A DNA stretch of 64,000 nt, taken from the NCBI GenBank assembly GCA_964017195.1, contig OZ024898.1, positions 4,928,482-4,992,481 on the forward strand, written 5' to 3'. This document shows, one piece after another, positions 10,510 to 22,605 of this stretch (position 1 is its first letter; each line of letters begins with the position of its first letter). Both the position numbers and the translations under genes were made by a program. The stretch comes from Siderastrea radians (Eukaryota > Cnidaria > Anthozoa > Scleractinia > Rhizangiidae). The notes under the pieces were generated by a model, which was not told the origin of the DNA, made no database searches, and saw only the letters and a program-made list of their open reading frames with translations.

Positions 10510-10775
10510 TAGCTTTCTTGCTGTGAAGTGTTCGATGGTCTAATCCGTTTGGGAAGACATCTCGAGTACAAATCCCGCAAACCCTTCTTGAAAGTTGAAT
10601 TGCGCAGCCCGTACAAAATAGGATTACACATACTGTTTAGATAACCAAGAAGCAACGATATCATTTCTACAGCACGCGGCAAGGGTTTAGCATAATATAT
10701 AAATATCAAAAAACATGGTTGCCGCAAAAGGTCCCCAGCAAATTACGAACAGAACGACTACTATATAATAACAAT
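10510..10775 (-). pseudogene. Rhodopsin-family GPCR fragment (TM6-TM7), frameshifted
   Basis: On the minus strand one frame reads VVVLFVICWGPFAATMFF, the CWxP motif of transmembrane helix 6. After a one-base shift near 10700 the next frame reads MISLLLGYLNSMCNPILY and then GLRNSTFKKGLRDLY, which is helix 7 with NPxxY and helix 8. Both motifs define class A receptors. Upstream the sequence runs straight into a (TTA)n microsatellite, so helices 1-5 are absent. The frameshift and missing body mark a pseudogene or relic. The subfamily cannot be assigned. Confidence 0.75.
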
Positions 10776-10788
10776 AATAATGCAAATC

Positions 10789-10855
<67 letters not shown>
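10789..10855. repeat. (TTA)n microsatellite
   Basis: About 22 uninterrupted TTA units, directly abutting the truncated end of the GPCR relic. Confidence 0.95.
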
Positions 10856-10856
<1 letters not shown>

Positions 10857-10889
10857 AATTGTTTTTTTTCCCACAAATATTTGTACACC

Positions 10890-11035
10890 AGGCCCCATTT
10901 GTTCAAAAGTTGGATAGTGCTATCCACCGGATAAATCTCTATCCAGTGGATAATGCAATCGGTTTCCCTAAAACTTATCCACTGGATAGTGATTTATTCG
11001 GTGGATAGCGCTATCCAACTTTTGAACAACTGGGG
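10890..11035. mobile_element. Palindromic MITE upstream of LicD copy 1
   Basis: The arms begin GCCCCATTTGTTCAAAAGTT, repeated as complement at the right end, with further paired GGATAGTGCTATCC blocks inside. The equivalent places in units 2 (about 26800) and 3 (about 40350) read straight through ACACCAG-TTGTCAAACTTC-like sequence. This is therefore an insertion, with a short CAG duplication possible. Confidence 0.75.
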
Positions 11036-11039
11036 CCAG

Positions 11040-11711
11040 CTGTCAAACTTCTATTGCAGGCATATTATTTTCATGCAAATTTGGTAGTCACTTTATTGTC
11101 AGGCAGATGTTAGTTCAGCCAGGAGCCCATCAGTCCGTCATATTGCAAATTGTGGTTCTTTCAGGTGCCTTGCTTCCCGGGGGCGGGGGGGGGGGAGGTG
11201 GAGTGGTGTATAATTTAAAGGGCGGGAATGTTCGTAGGAAAGAAGCTTAAAACGAATGTCTGTAATTAACTGTATATTGAATCTCAAGCGTTCAGATTTA
11301 CTTTCTCACCCTTCTCTCGCCCTTTTTTTTTGGAGGTGGGGGGGTGCATGCAGCCTTGCTTGTCCCTTTCAGTTTCCTGCCACTTCCTTGCACCCCCTAG
11401 CCTGTGGCCCCTTCCTGTTTACGCCCGTCATGATCAGATGTCACAAACGTCTTTCGTAAACCATTAATGAGCTCTTTCAAAAAATTAACCCAACAGAATA
11501 ACTTCGTGAGGTGTACTGTAATCTCGTGGCAGACACATTGACACTTTTGCTCCTGTAAAAGTCACAAAAAGAAGAAAACGAAACGAAAAATGTATGCTTA
11601 AAAGCAACCTCTTTTTAGCAGCGCTGAAATTGGATCTTACGTTTCCTGTTGTTTGAGTGACAGATGAAAAATTGGAACTCATGTTTAGTTATTTTGCATG
11701 TCTGATATAGC
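11040..11711. repeat. Upstream part of duplication unit 1
   Basis: Non-coding sequence repeated upstream of the other LicD copies (about 26780-27660, and 40340-42330 plus 48595-48730). Shared landmarks are TTCATGCAAATTTGGTAGT, CTCGTAGGAAAG, AACTGTATATTGAATCTCA and, nearest the gene, ACGTTTCCTGTTGTTTGAGT. The last block, about 80-130 bp before each start codon, is the best candidate for promoter or 5' untranslated sequence. Confidence 0.65.
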
Positions 11712-11771
11712 GTGGATTACGACACTAGCGCATCAGCCGTTATTGACGCTCACTTTACCTCATGGAATGAA

Positions 11772-13301
11772 ATGGTTCCCTCTTCAAGATGTTCGACAAG
11801 ATGTGCGTTTAAGTTTGTTATTTTTCTAATGCTCTGCTCCTGTATCGGGTATTTCATAGTTCTAAACCACAGTGGAAGCTTCAATCATGATGGCGAGCAC
11901 ATCACCACTAACAACTCGACAGTGTCTTTCATACATGTGAGCAGTAGATCTAGCATGAGTGGCGAGAATTCCTCGCCCGTTATAGTCATTTTCCCTCACT
12001 CTTTTTCTGAAGAGAAGGCTATACACGAGAACGATGAACGCGCTGTTGAAAACCTGCGTGAGTTTCTTGAGTCGACGGACGAATTCGACGGCGCAACATG
12101 CTTGCAGCACCCGTCAACACACCACAGTAGCGAAAGTGAAGAACTGAATTATGACCAAGCCAACACAGCGAGAAATATTTCCTTGGAATCATCTTGGTGT
12201 CGGTTTCTGCAAAGGAACTGGAGCGTTAACATAAGGAATACGGGCCCAGTTCAGAAGGTAATAGTGCGAAGACCGAGGTTCGTAAATACAACATTTCTAG
12301 CAGATTTTAGCGAAGAAGCGTCGATTATGGTTCAAAAATGCAACATCGTACAAGGTCCATTTGTAATAAGAAAAGATGTCTTTCAAAGGATAGGAGGATT
12401 ACTCGACGGATTTGGAAAAGTCACCCTGCTCGAGTTTTTCCTTCGTTCTAAAGGCACACTAAGGATGGCAAAGCTAACAAACTGCGCGTGGACTTCCGAA
12501 ATAACGCACGTGGACCGAGGAACCCTCGAAGGGTCAAACAACTTCTCAGAATATGTCACAATGGGGAATAACCATAAAATTCTTCGCATTGTAACAAAAA
12601 GTCGAATTGAGTGGACAGCGTGCGTGGCAAACTGGAAGTTGTGCCCGGAGAAACCTTACGAGAAACCGCGAGATCTTTTCCGCATTGCTGCGCCGATATG
12701 TTGTAGCGTGGTCTTGGGTCAAATGCTGGAGGATTTTAAAAGAGCGCTGGGCAACATGGGCATAGAATACCGCTTACTTTTCGGTACTTTGTTAGGCGCT
12801 GTTAGAAGCCAGGCAATTATACCATGGACAATTGACATCGATCTGGCGATTTCAGAGCCGGCGTTTAAAGACAGTGCTACGTATCCTGCCCTTCAAGAGG
12901 AACTTGGAGCTCTGGGAAATCAATACTTCGTCGGAGAGTCTTTCGGGATGCCAAGAGCTCATATCCTCATGGCACCGTACATAGAGGTGGACACGTCCCC
13001 ATATTTCGACGGGCCTGATGACTTAGAAGGAACCAACGGCTTATCCAGCGAAGAAATTGAAGAATCAGTGAAAGGAATGCTGCCCATTCCATATTCGTGG
13101 AGGGATCGTTGTTACGTTGACTTGTATTCCGGTGGTGCTGGTTTGATGAGCGATTCCTCACTTGTCACCATAAACAATCAACAATATACCGCCACGAAAG
13201 ACGTTGATGGAGCATTAACACACTGGTATGGCAAGGATTATCGCAAGCCTATTCTTCAAGGTAACTGGTCGGGCTTATCGGATGTTGGTTATGCACCTTA
13301 G
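11772..13301 (+). CDS. LicD/fukutin-related-type membrane protein, copy 1
   Basis: An intronless 509-residue frame. An in-frame ATG lies 60 bp upstream at 11712, but all three paralogues align from MxxSS, and copy 2 has a stop just before that codon, so 11772 is preferred. Residues 12-31 (FKFVIFLMLCSCIGYFIVL) form one signal anchor, giving a type II Golgi-type topology. Residues 195-230 (FVIRKDVFQRIGGLLDGFG) resemble a glycosyltransferase-like segment seen before LicD domains. The LicD core is at about 330-360: FGTLLGAVR then PWTIDIDLAI, with Asp355 and Asp357 as the expected metal-binding pair. LicD enzymes transfer phosphocholine or, in fukutin/FKRP, ribitol phosphate from CDP-donors; the substrate here is unknown. 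Several N-x-S/T sites follow the anchor. First of three tandem copies. Confidence 0.9.
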   Translation: MVPSSRCSTRCAFKFVIFLMLCSCIGYFIVLNHSGSFNHDGEHITTNNSTVSFIHVSSRSSMSGENSSPVIVIFPHSFSEEKAIHENDERAVENLREFLESTDEFDGATCLQHPSTHHSSESEELNYDQANTARNISLESSWCRFLQRNWSVNIRNTGPVQKVIVRRPRFVNTTFLADFSEEASIMVQKCNIVQGPFVIRKDVFQRIGGLLDGFGKVTLLEFFLRSKGTLRMAKLTNCAWTSEITHVDRGTLEGSNNFSEYVTMGNNHKILRIVTKSRIEWTACVANWKLCPEKPYEKPRDLFRIAAPICCSVVLGQMLEDFKRALGNMGIEYRLLFGTLLGAVRSQAIIPWTIDIDLAISEPAFKDSATYPALQEELGALGNQYFVGESFGMPRAHILMAPYIEVDTSPYFDGPDDLEGTNGLSSEEIEESVKGMLPIPYSWRDRCYVDLYSGGAGLMSDSSLVTINNQQYTATKDVDGALTHWYGKDYRKPILQGNWSGLSDVGYAP

Positions 13302-13366
13302 AAACAGTTATAAAACACAGGTTGATACATGTCCGTATTCTTTGGCAAAAATTGAAGTCGCAAAAA

Positions 13367-13600
13367 CTTTAACCCTTTACTAGTATTGAAGCCCCAATCA
13401 TGATCAGCATCAAATTTTTCCTCATCATATCAGTACATTGCAAGTCATACAGGTCATGAGAATTAAAGAAATGATCACCAAAGATGCATTGTCTTGATGA
13501 CTTTAGACTTTCTCCCAACTAGTGCTCAACAAAATGTATGAAGATTAGTAAGGAGAATTTGTATCATGATGCTGAGGAACAGGAACCCAGGATCACAATG
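13367..13600. repeat. MITE family with TTAACCCTTTAAGCCC ends, copy 3 (degenerate)
   Basis: Starts TTTAACCCTTTACTAG, with GAAGCCCCAATCATGATCAGCAT and CAGGTCATGAGAATTAAAG as family landmarks. It sits just 3' of LicD copy 1. The right end is worn. Confidence 0.55.
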
Positions 13601-15030
13601 CGAAAAGGGGGTGAAATGGATACCCTATTTATTTTGCGGCACATACCTATATAGCTTTAATATGTTTCCCGTATTGTTTCACTGCCTTTCAGTACAACAT
13701 TAGGGGAATATGGTGTAATTTAAAAAGAAATAAAAGAATATTAATTCTGTAACAGTTTAGACCGTTAACATCGGAAGAGCATTTCGGGTTGTTGGCAAAT
13801 TGTCTAGGTGTCCATCTATACATAATGACCTTAAATTTTTTTCTACCTCATCTTTTAAACATTTTTAAAATCATGAAAAAAAATGATGCATTTGGTAAGC
13901 CTTGTACTAAAACCAATGATAGCATTTTTAGATTGGTTGATACCTCAATGAAACATTTGATAAATAAGGCGAAAACTATTATTATTTGAAAACTTGAAGA
14001 AAAATTTATAGCTGTCGGTTGTACCTGCTCTTCCCCTCCCCCTTAAAACAGAATATTATAAACACATCATAACCAATGATGATGATGATGTTAATGTATG
14101 GGAAATTCCGCATGAATTTGTCAGTAAAAACAGCATACGGTACTTCGGTCTTGTGACTTGGTCTAAACTGAACGACTTGATAAAAATTTATCTTCCTCTG
14201 TTCACTTTCCAAAAGCTGATCAAATATTATTAGTTCATTGGTATCTATGTAGTAATTAGGGATTTACATTTTTATTTAATGAGAGTAAGGGTTAAACATT
14301 TTTATTTAATGATACAACAGACTTTAGATTTAAATTTTGGACAATAATAGGGCCTTTATTTAATGATAGATAAGATTTTAGATTTAAATGATGCGGCCTA
14401 TAGGATTAATTTCCGTCCGCCAGAAGAATGACATGTCAATAAATCCTTCTTTTTGTTACTGTTAATATATACGTGTGAGTAACGTATCTGTTTCATTTTC
14501 CGCTTAAAGAAGAACGACATGGCCTCCTTCCATCCGTCAGGGAGATCATTATTCCACATGCATTTTAACATCTCTGTGTTTCTGGCTTTTTCTTGTAAAT
14601 AGCCCTTTTCACAGTTAACTCTTTTCATTTGCTTTACAATAAATTTGAACGTGGATGCTATTCAGTTTCGGGCAAAAAGTGCAAAATTGCCCGAAATTGC
14701 CTCACGTCCACGTTCAAAGACATTGTAATGAAAATGAGAAAAGGTAACCGTGAAAAGGGCTTGAGTGTCGAAAATAATTCGTGTTTGTTTTCGGTTTCGC
14801 GCTACGGTAACTAAGCTTTGTGATTGGTTAAAAAAAACTCGCACCACTTTCTCCACCAATCAGGAATAAAACCAAAACCAATCGGGACGACTCGTGTGGC
14901 ACGCGTTTTTCCGCGTTCAAGCGTGCGTGTGTTGAAGTCGAGTTCTGATTGGTTCAATTTGTTGTTTGTGCTCGATGTGATTGGCCACAGTAATTGCTTT
15001 GGTTTTGGTTTTGCGACACAATTGAAGAAT
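13600..15030. repeat. Downstream part of duplication unit 1
   Basis: Non-coding. Repeated after LicD copy 2 (29990-30200) and copy 3 (51490-52850). Shared landmarks: GGATACCCTATTTAATTCYGC, CTACAACATTAGGGRAATA, TGACATGTCAATAAA, GAACGACATGGCCTCC and TTGTGATTGGTTAAAAAA. No conserved frame is seen in the shared parts. An AATAAA near 13730 could serve as a polyadenylation signal for copy 1. Confidence 0.6.
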
Positions 15031-15041
15031 TGCTCAAGTGG

Positions 15042-15243
15042 TAGCCTGCAGAGCAGGCGTTTTTTACGAAATGAACGCTTGTTTACCATTTTAAACCCAT
15101 CGTCCTCTCCCTTGGAATAATTTTTTGCCTCGCCCCAACCCTCTGTCAGTTTCATTATTCAAGATGGCGGCATATCGGATTATTCATCGCTCGCCCAGGA
15201 TATTCATCGCTCGCCCAGCAAAATACGCCTGCTCTGCAGGCTA
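15042..15243. mobile_element. hAT-like MITE with 8-bp target duplication
   Basis: A 202-bp element with ends TAGCCTGCAGAGCAGGCG as perfect inverted repeats, flanked by TCAAGTGG at 15034-15041 and 15244-15251. The 8-bp duplication and TAGCCTGC ends fit hAT. The interior includes two direct repeats of ATATTCATCGCTCGCCCAG-like sequence. No transposase. Confidence 0.88.
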
Positions 15244-15315
15244 TCAAGTGGTGGATTTGTTTGTTTTGTACAAAGTAACGAGTATATCGGTAATCTGGTA
15301 CCAAGTTTGCTATTT

Positions 15316-15613
15316 AACAATTAGATTATGAGCGCGAGATTTCTATCGCGTGATAGTTGATGAGGCCGAAGGCCGAATCAACTATCACGCATAGAAATCG
15401 AGAGCGAATAATCTTATTGTTTTAGTATAAATCTCGATTAATATACCACGAAAGTGAAAAGTTTTACTTAATTGCATTGTTATTTTGAAGTATAAGACTG
15501 CGCCTGCCACTCACCTTTTCGCTACTCACTATCTATAACGGAATAGATAGCGAGTAGGATAGCCAATCAGATTGCAGCATTTATGATAGAACGCTATTAG
15601 ATTTATACTAATT
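15316..15613. mobile_element. Hairpin-ended element A (GAGGCCGAAGGCCGA apex)
   Basis: A 298-bp insertion. The paralogous site in unit 2 (about 31755-31765) reads straight from GTTTGCTATTT to GTCAGCAGAAAAG. The left end is a long imperfect hairpin (15317-15358 against 15377-15420) whose apex is GAGGCCGAAGGCCGA at 15362-15376. The hairpin is followed by TTTAGTATAAATC, and the inverse GATTTATACTAA lies at the far right end. Overall ends are ACAATTAG and CTAATTGT. No coding capacity. Confidence 0.75.
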
Positions 15614-16804
15614 GTCAGCAGAAAAGTGTAATGCACCATTCAGCATTATAGAGCTTTAATCGTGCAGTTACTATCCAGATTTGAAAGAATAAACAAAGGT
15701 CGCTATTTAAGCTTTGTCCGCATCTCTGTCAATCTGTTTCGCATCCTACTTCAGTTGAGAGATGACGCTAATTCGTTATATCAGGTAAATTTTGAATTTG
15801 GGTTTCTGGATTGTGTTTGTTGTATCGCGGATTTCATTATTCCAAGGTTCGTTATATCGGGGTTCTGTTCAATACATTTTACCGTAACTTTGGGCGGGTT
15901 GACGAATATATACAAAAGATAAAAAAACATCAGGCAAGTTTTTGTGATAATTATATACTGGTGTATACATTTTTTACTTTTAATATTTAGCTTTTTTCTT
16001 CGTCTTTTTCTCCAGGATCAGTCTTGTCTTTTATTATTTTACTCCGAATTCTGAGGTCCTGATCGATGTTTTCATTGCTTGTGTAACTGCTTAGCACAGA
16101 TGTTGAACTACAGAACACAAGCCGACATAAACACGAAGTGAACGGACTATCGAACTGGCCATGTTTACCAAAATTTTAAGCATAAGCGACTTGGCAAAAT
16201 ATCGCGAATTGAACAGAAGTTCTTATTTCAATGGTCACGTGACGCTTTAGGACTTTGTCCATAGACCCAAACTGATTCAAGGCTTGATCAAGGATCAACC
16301 GTCAAGCGGCCAAAATTTAGCTGTCTGCCTCAAAAAGGTAATTTTTCACTGTCAAACGTTTTAACCGTCATACAGTTTGGAACCTACGATTTTAGGTCGT
16401 TTAGTAGCTTCAAAAGTGAAGTTGAATGGGGGTGCCAACTCTAAGAATGCCTGTTTCGGGAAAACGGTAAAATTTCTTCACGAATCTGAAGATATTGCCG
16501 GGAATCGTGGTTAATTGTAACATTGTAAGACTAACCTTAACCTTTCAACTACAAATTACTCACGCTGTATCTTGGAAAACTCTGATCTCCTCTAAGTACT
16601 GAGAAATTACGATTTTAATGGGACAAACTAGAGGGACAATTTAAATGCTGTCGCCTACCAAAGATAACACAAAGATACCTTCTAGTAAAAGGCTTTCCTT
16701 TGTGGATACCGATTCTAATTAATATATGATTATAATCATATTTAATATATTTAATATATTAATATATGATTATAATCATATTTAATGATACTTAATATCA
16801 TATA
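15614..16804. other. Non-coding tail of unit 1
   Basis: 15614-15910 is repeated in unit 2 at about 31765-32110. It contains GTTCGTTATATCGGGG words resembling Tigger/pogo-type DNA transposon ends. From 15930 to 16730 nothing recognisable is seen. 16715-16804 is an AT-rich palindromic tract (repeated TATGATTATAATCATA) where the 6-kb TA-flanked element inserted. Confidence 0.5.
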
Positions 16805-18555
16805 ATATATAGATTTAGCCAAGCCTAAAAGCGGAGCTCCACATCTCTCTTTCAAGCTAATTGGCCGGTAAAATATAGTAAATTTTAGTTGTGCAGTTAT
16901 TCCCCAAGAGGTGAAAATCAGCAAGGGAAAACATGCGTACCGCTAAGGAAACTGTGAGTTGACTTATTTTTCCCTAAAGAGAAGACTTCAGCGCACCTTT
17001 CACCGACAGCTCTTCTGGTAGCATTCTTTCGAAAGCTAGCTTATTAAGTTCAAGAAGAGTACCTGTAAAACTACAATTGCTAAAACAAAAACCCACTTAA
17101 GTTGCTCCCAGTAGCGACTCGACAGACTTTTCCATGCAAATACACATTTCTCACTGATTCCAATGCATCCCTCTGGTTGTTTAGTTCTGTCAACCATGAA
17201 ACATTTTTCGAAATCTATCTTGCTAAAATAAATAATATTTTTCCGGCATCAAACCGTTTACTGACAAAAATTCTCCAAAAAATGTTTTCGGAATCTTTCA
17301 AGCACACGTATAATTATCAAGAGAAAGTGGCACAAGTTTTTCAACCGTGAAGTATTAATCGGGCGCTTTCAAGAGCACACCCTGAACTAATTTTTGGAAG
17401 CTTTTAGGGTCTCATTTTAGACAAAATAGACTTAAAACGAGAAATGCTTTGATTTTATTTCGACCTGTAACTAAAGACACACTGAAATGGCTTACCGGTT
17501 AAAAACAAAACGAGCACGAAAACATGCCACACTGAACTCACTCGCTGAAACGGCGATTCTAAGTTTATTCGCTTAATTGGGACAGAATGTCATTCACTTC
17601 AGATGAAGAAACCAACCAAAAATATATAAAAATAGAAGGAAGATAAAATATTCCACAACTGAACAAAAAACATATGGAGCCTTACACTGAGACTATAAAC
17701 TTAATAAAAAAATATTGACGACAGAGCGACTCTTCAGGTGTTGAATACTAAATTAAGAATTAGTCAAAACAACCCAAATGCGGTGCCGAAGAAAAACAAC
17801 CTAGATTGAAAAAACAACACAGACTCAATCTAGAATAGACACGATTTCTACTTTTCGAATAAAATACACTACTGACTAGAATTGCTCAAAGAAAAATATA
17901 GAAAATTACGCACTAAAGTTCAAAAGAAAATTGCGCATATAAGACTTATATCAGATTGCTCACTAATAAAAATTCCTTTAATGACTAAACACAGAAAAAG
18001 GGACAAGAAACCTTCAAAAACATGAAATGTCATTCACATACGAAGCACTTGTTTGCCTAGGAAAGCAAACTGCATTCAGTTTTCTCCTAGAGTGAAGTTA
18101 CTCGCAAGCCGACAAACGGGAACTACAAAGTAATTTCACAGATATTTTAAACAAGTTTTCAAAACATTTCAAGAAAATTACCTTAATTTACTAAACATGT
18201 AAAGTCGCTCAATTAAACAATTTTTACAATGTAAATCCATAATCAAATCTGTAATATACTTTACTACTTAACTGAAAGAAGGACTTGAAAATCTAAACGA
18301 AAGTCGCCGGGTTCTTTCCAGATCTCCTTAGCTTTGAAAAAAACAAGTATGTCCTCGAACAAGGATTTCTTGCCTTCAAGCTCTCCAATATCTTCTACGT
18401 GCGCCATCGAGATTGAAGCAATCCTAGTCCTTTTCCTTTTCATGGTGAACTGTTACAAGTCTTCATTCCAAGAATGTATTACAATTACCGTATTGAAAAT
18501 CGAGCGAACGAGGAACCAGCCGCCATATTGTTTACTTCAGCTACAAGAAAACATA

Positions 18556-20567
18556 GACCCCCAATGCGTGCAGAACCGAAGAAGTGTTGGTTCGTCTCGA
18601 AAAGAAAGGAAGCGAGGCGTGCGTGACTGAAGGTTCAATAACATTCAAGCATCTGTAACAGCACGTTGCAGTAAAAGTGTGTAACTGTAACTAACGCTGA
18701 AATTTGACCAACTGAAAAGGCGACCAATACCCTGGAAAGGACGTCAACTGAATTATTCACCCTCTCCTCACCAAACATAGCTCCACAGACTATGCCCATG
18801 ACCTCATCCATTCTTCACTCAAGACCATTTTTCGCTGTCTTTTGGTCGATCTTCCTCAAAACCCTGAACAAAAAGGCCATCACAATTCTCAAAACAGACG
18901 CATTTCAAAAAATGGGCGATAATTTTCCCATTATCAAAGTAGCCACATCTTTAAGATTGATCAGTATGGGCACCGTAACAGCCCAAAAGAATTGAACTTT
19001 TCCCCACCCCTGGGAACCACGCTTTGTGCACAGTTTCCTTTAATCATGTCAAGGGCTCTTTAAGCCAAATTATGAACGCAAATACGAAATAAATCATTGC
19101 TATGCTCTATCGTACAGGTTACAAGAAAGCGCATTATAGGCATTTACCAGTCGTTTTGACCCACTCCACCCTCGAGTAATGTTTTTACTTGGCTCAACGT
19201 GCTATGCTAACTGGCGTAACGAAAATTGTGAAAGTATTTTGCCCTTTGCGTTACCGAATGACGTTATGTTTAAAATCTGATGACTCAGCCCATCTGTCTT
19301 ATCGCTTTGAATATTTAATTTTGTTGAATTAAACTAAAAAATTAAATGTTGATATACATTTGTCCACAACTGAACATGCTTTTACCGAGAGTTGTAAGCA
19401 ATGTATTTATATACTGTTGTGAATAGGGCATTATAAAAACACATCGTCAGAATCTCAACGTGCTAACCGGCGTGACAAAAATTGTGACAGCATTTTGTCT
19501 TATGCGTTACCGAATGACGTAATGTTTAAAATCGGATGACTCAGCTCATCTGTCTTATCGCTTTGAATATTTTGTTAAATTAAAATAAAAATTTAAAGAT
19601 ATATTTGGCCACAACTGAACATGCCGTTATCGAGAGTTGTGAGCGAAGCATTTAAATACTGTTGTGAATATGGCACTATAAAAACATGATTTTCGATCTG
19701 GAGAAATTGGTAAAAAGCGAAGTCGTCGCTTTATCTCAAACACGTTAAAGCATGTCTTATGACGTAATCGTTAAATCCGGTTTACTTTTCCGGAGTTAGC
19801 AAGTCAGTGTCTCGAACTCTAAAATCGAACAAATCGGTTCAAAATCAAAACGTAAAGCAGAAAAATTAAAAAGAGTAACTGGTATATAATTCCGGGCCGC
19901 TTATACTATCCAAGAAGATCCAGCCTCGTGTAGTAATTCATTTCCCACCTGCGAATAACCTTTCTTAACGTTGGCAGCTGGATGCTTTCCAAGTATTAAA
20001 CAGGTAAACATAACCACAACAACATACACCAGAATTTTCCTCTCATAACATTTACTGAGAACGATTCTATGCTTACGATGTCTCAGCAACACTTTGGTCC
20101 CACCAGCATCAACAGTGCCACTGGACATCACCTGCTGTTATTATCAGTCCTCCTTGCTTTCTTTCACTAGTATTGCACAGATATTTCAGTCCGGCCAAAG
20201 CCAACACTGCTCGGCGGACGTGTGCTTCTACACCTACGATACTTTTTATGTGGCCCTTGTCCTATCGTGCGTGCGTGTGTGTACTAATCGATGTCTGTGT
20301 ACAACTTCTTCTCTATATGTTCAGAGGTCAGCACAAAATTATACCACAACACAGTCGAAGCAAATCTTCCACCAAGCGTCCGTCACCTTTCTTGACCTGC
20401 CAATTTAAAATGGCGACTCGTCCCCTCTTGTTCTGACCTCATTCCATCCCGTGGGCCACAGCGAAATACACACCTTGTGAGTCTTACACGACGTATTTTG
20501 ACCGACCAAACCAGTCGACCCTCTTGACATGACTGCTCTAACTCGACTTCGTCGGTTAAAACATAGG
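18556..20567. repeat. Tandem unit 1 of the 6-kb element
   Basis: Begins with GCGTGCAGAACCGAAGAAGT and ends near TCGACTTCGTCGGTTAAAA. It includes two ~250-bp direct subrepeats (about 19190-19435 and 19455-19690) with landmarks GTTACCGAATGACGTAATGT, GATGACTCAGCTCATCTGTC, CACAACTGAACATGC and GAGAGTTGTGAGCG. A minus-strand frame at 19901-20131 with a hydrophobic stretch (KILVYVVVVMFTCLILG) is not conserved in unit 2, where it is frameshifted. Confidence 0.8.
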
Positions 20568-22605
20568 CCCGCAATGCGTGCAGAACCGACGAAGTGTTGG
20601 TTCGTCTCGAAAAGAAAGCAAGCGAGGCGTGCGTGACTGCAGGTTCAATAACATTCAAGCATCTGTAACAGCAAGTTGCAGTAAAAGTGTGTAACTGTTA
20701 CTAACGCTGAAATTTGACCAACTGTAAATGCAACCAATACCCTGGAAAGGAGGTCAACTGAATTATTCACCCTCTCCTCACCAAACATAGCACCATAGAC
20801 TACGCCGATGACCTCATGCATTCTTCACTCAAGATCATTTTTCGCTGTCTTTTGGTCGATCTTCCTCAAAACCCTGAACAAAAAAGCCATCACAATTCTC
20901 AAAACAGACGCATTTCAAAAAATGGGCCATAAATGTCCCAACATAAGAGTAACCACATCTTTACGATTGATCAGCATGGGCACCGTAACAGCCCAAAAAA
21001 ATTGAACTTTTCCCCACGCCTGGGAACCGCACTTTGTGCAGTTTCCTTTAGTCATGTCAAGGGCTCCTTAAGCCAAATTGTGAATGCAAATACCAAATAA
21101 GTCATTGCTATGCTCTATCGTACAGGTTACAAGAAAGTCCATTATAGGGATTTACCAGTCGTTTTGACCCACTCCACCCCCAATAAATGTTTTTACTTGA
21201 CTCAACGTGACGTGCTAACTGGCGTAACAAAAATTGTGACAGTATTTTGCCCCTTGCATTACCGAATGACGTAATGTTTAAAATCTGATGACTCAGCTCA
21301 TCTGTCTTATCGCTTTGAATATTTAATTTTGTAGAATTAAACTAAAAAATTAAATGTCGATATAAATCTGTCCACAACTGAACATGCTTTTACCGAGAGT
21401 TGTGAGCGATGTATTTATATACTGTTGTGAATAGGGCACTATAAAAACATGATTGTCGTTAAAGACAAACACATCGTCAGAATCTCAACGTGCTAACCGG
21501 TGTGACGAAAATTGTGACAGCATTGTCTTTTGCGTTACCGAATGACGTAATGTTTAAAATCTGATGACTCAGCTCATCTGTCTTATCGCTTTGAACATTT
21601 TCTTGAATTAAGATTAAAATTTAAAGATAAATTTTGTCCACAACTGAACATGCCGTTACCGAGAGTTGTGAGCGATGTATTTATATACTGTTGTGAATAT
21701 GGCACTATAAAAACAGATTATCGATTAAGACAAACACACCGTCAGAATCAGGAGAAATTAGTCAAAAAGCGAAGTCGTCGCTTTATCTCAAACACGTTAA
21801 AGCATGTCTTATGACGTAATCGTTAAATCCGGTTTGCTCTTCCGGAGTCAGCAAGTCAGTGTCTGGAACTCTAAAATCGAACAAATCGGTTCAAAATCAA
21901 AAGTAAAGCAGAAAAATTAAAAAGTCTAACTGGTATAAAATTCTGGGCCGCTTATACTATCCAAGAAGATCCAGCCTCGTGTAGTAAATCATTTCGCACC
22001 TGCGAATAACCTTTCTTAATGTTGGCAGCTAGATACTTTCCAAGTATTAAACATAACTACAACAACATACACTAGAATTTTCCTCTCATAACATTTACTG
22101 AGAACTATTCTATCCTTACGATGTCTCAGCAACACTTTGGTCCCACCAGCATCAACAGTGCCACTGGACCTCTCCACCTGTTGTTATCAACCTTCCTTGC
22201 TTTCTTTCACTAGTATTGCTCAGATATTTCAGTCCGGCCAAAGCCAACACTGCTCGGCGGAGGTGTGCTTCTATACCTACGGTACTTTTTATGTGGACCC
22301 TTGTCCTATCGTGCGTGCGGGTGTGTACTAATCGATGTCTGTGTACAACTTCTTCTCTATATGTTCAGAGCTCAGTACAAAATTATACCACAGCACAGTC
22401 GAAGCAAATCTTCCACCAAGCCTCCGTCACCTTTCTTGACCTGCCAATTTAAAATGGCGACTCGTCCGCTCTTGTTCTCACGTCAACCCATCCCGTGGGC
22501 CATAGCGAAATACACACCTTGTGAGCCTTACACGACGTATTTTGACCGACCAAACCAGTCGACCCTCTAGTCACGACTACTCTAACTCGACTTCGTCGGT
22601 TAAAA
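20568..22605. repeat. Tandem unit 2 of the 6-kb element
   Basis: Near-identical copy of 18556-20567 with the same internal subrepeats (about 21200-21450 and 21485-21715). Small open frames differ between the units through indels, which argues against coding function. Confidence 0.8.

Noticed and set aside
11712..11771. Upstream ATG of LicD copy 1 (20 extra residues)
   Set aside because: Not conserved as a start in copy 2, which has a stop 9 bp before the shared Met.
19901..20131. Minus-strand 76-residue frame with a hydrophobic segment
   Set aside because: The second tandem unit has a frameshift within the segment, so there is no sign of coding constraint.
20094..22452. Repeated Cys/Thr-rich frames of 60-104 residues in the 2-kb tandem units
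   Set aside because: Frames are shifted between the two units and match no family; similarity is explained by the DNA repeat itself.
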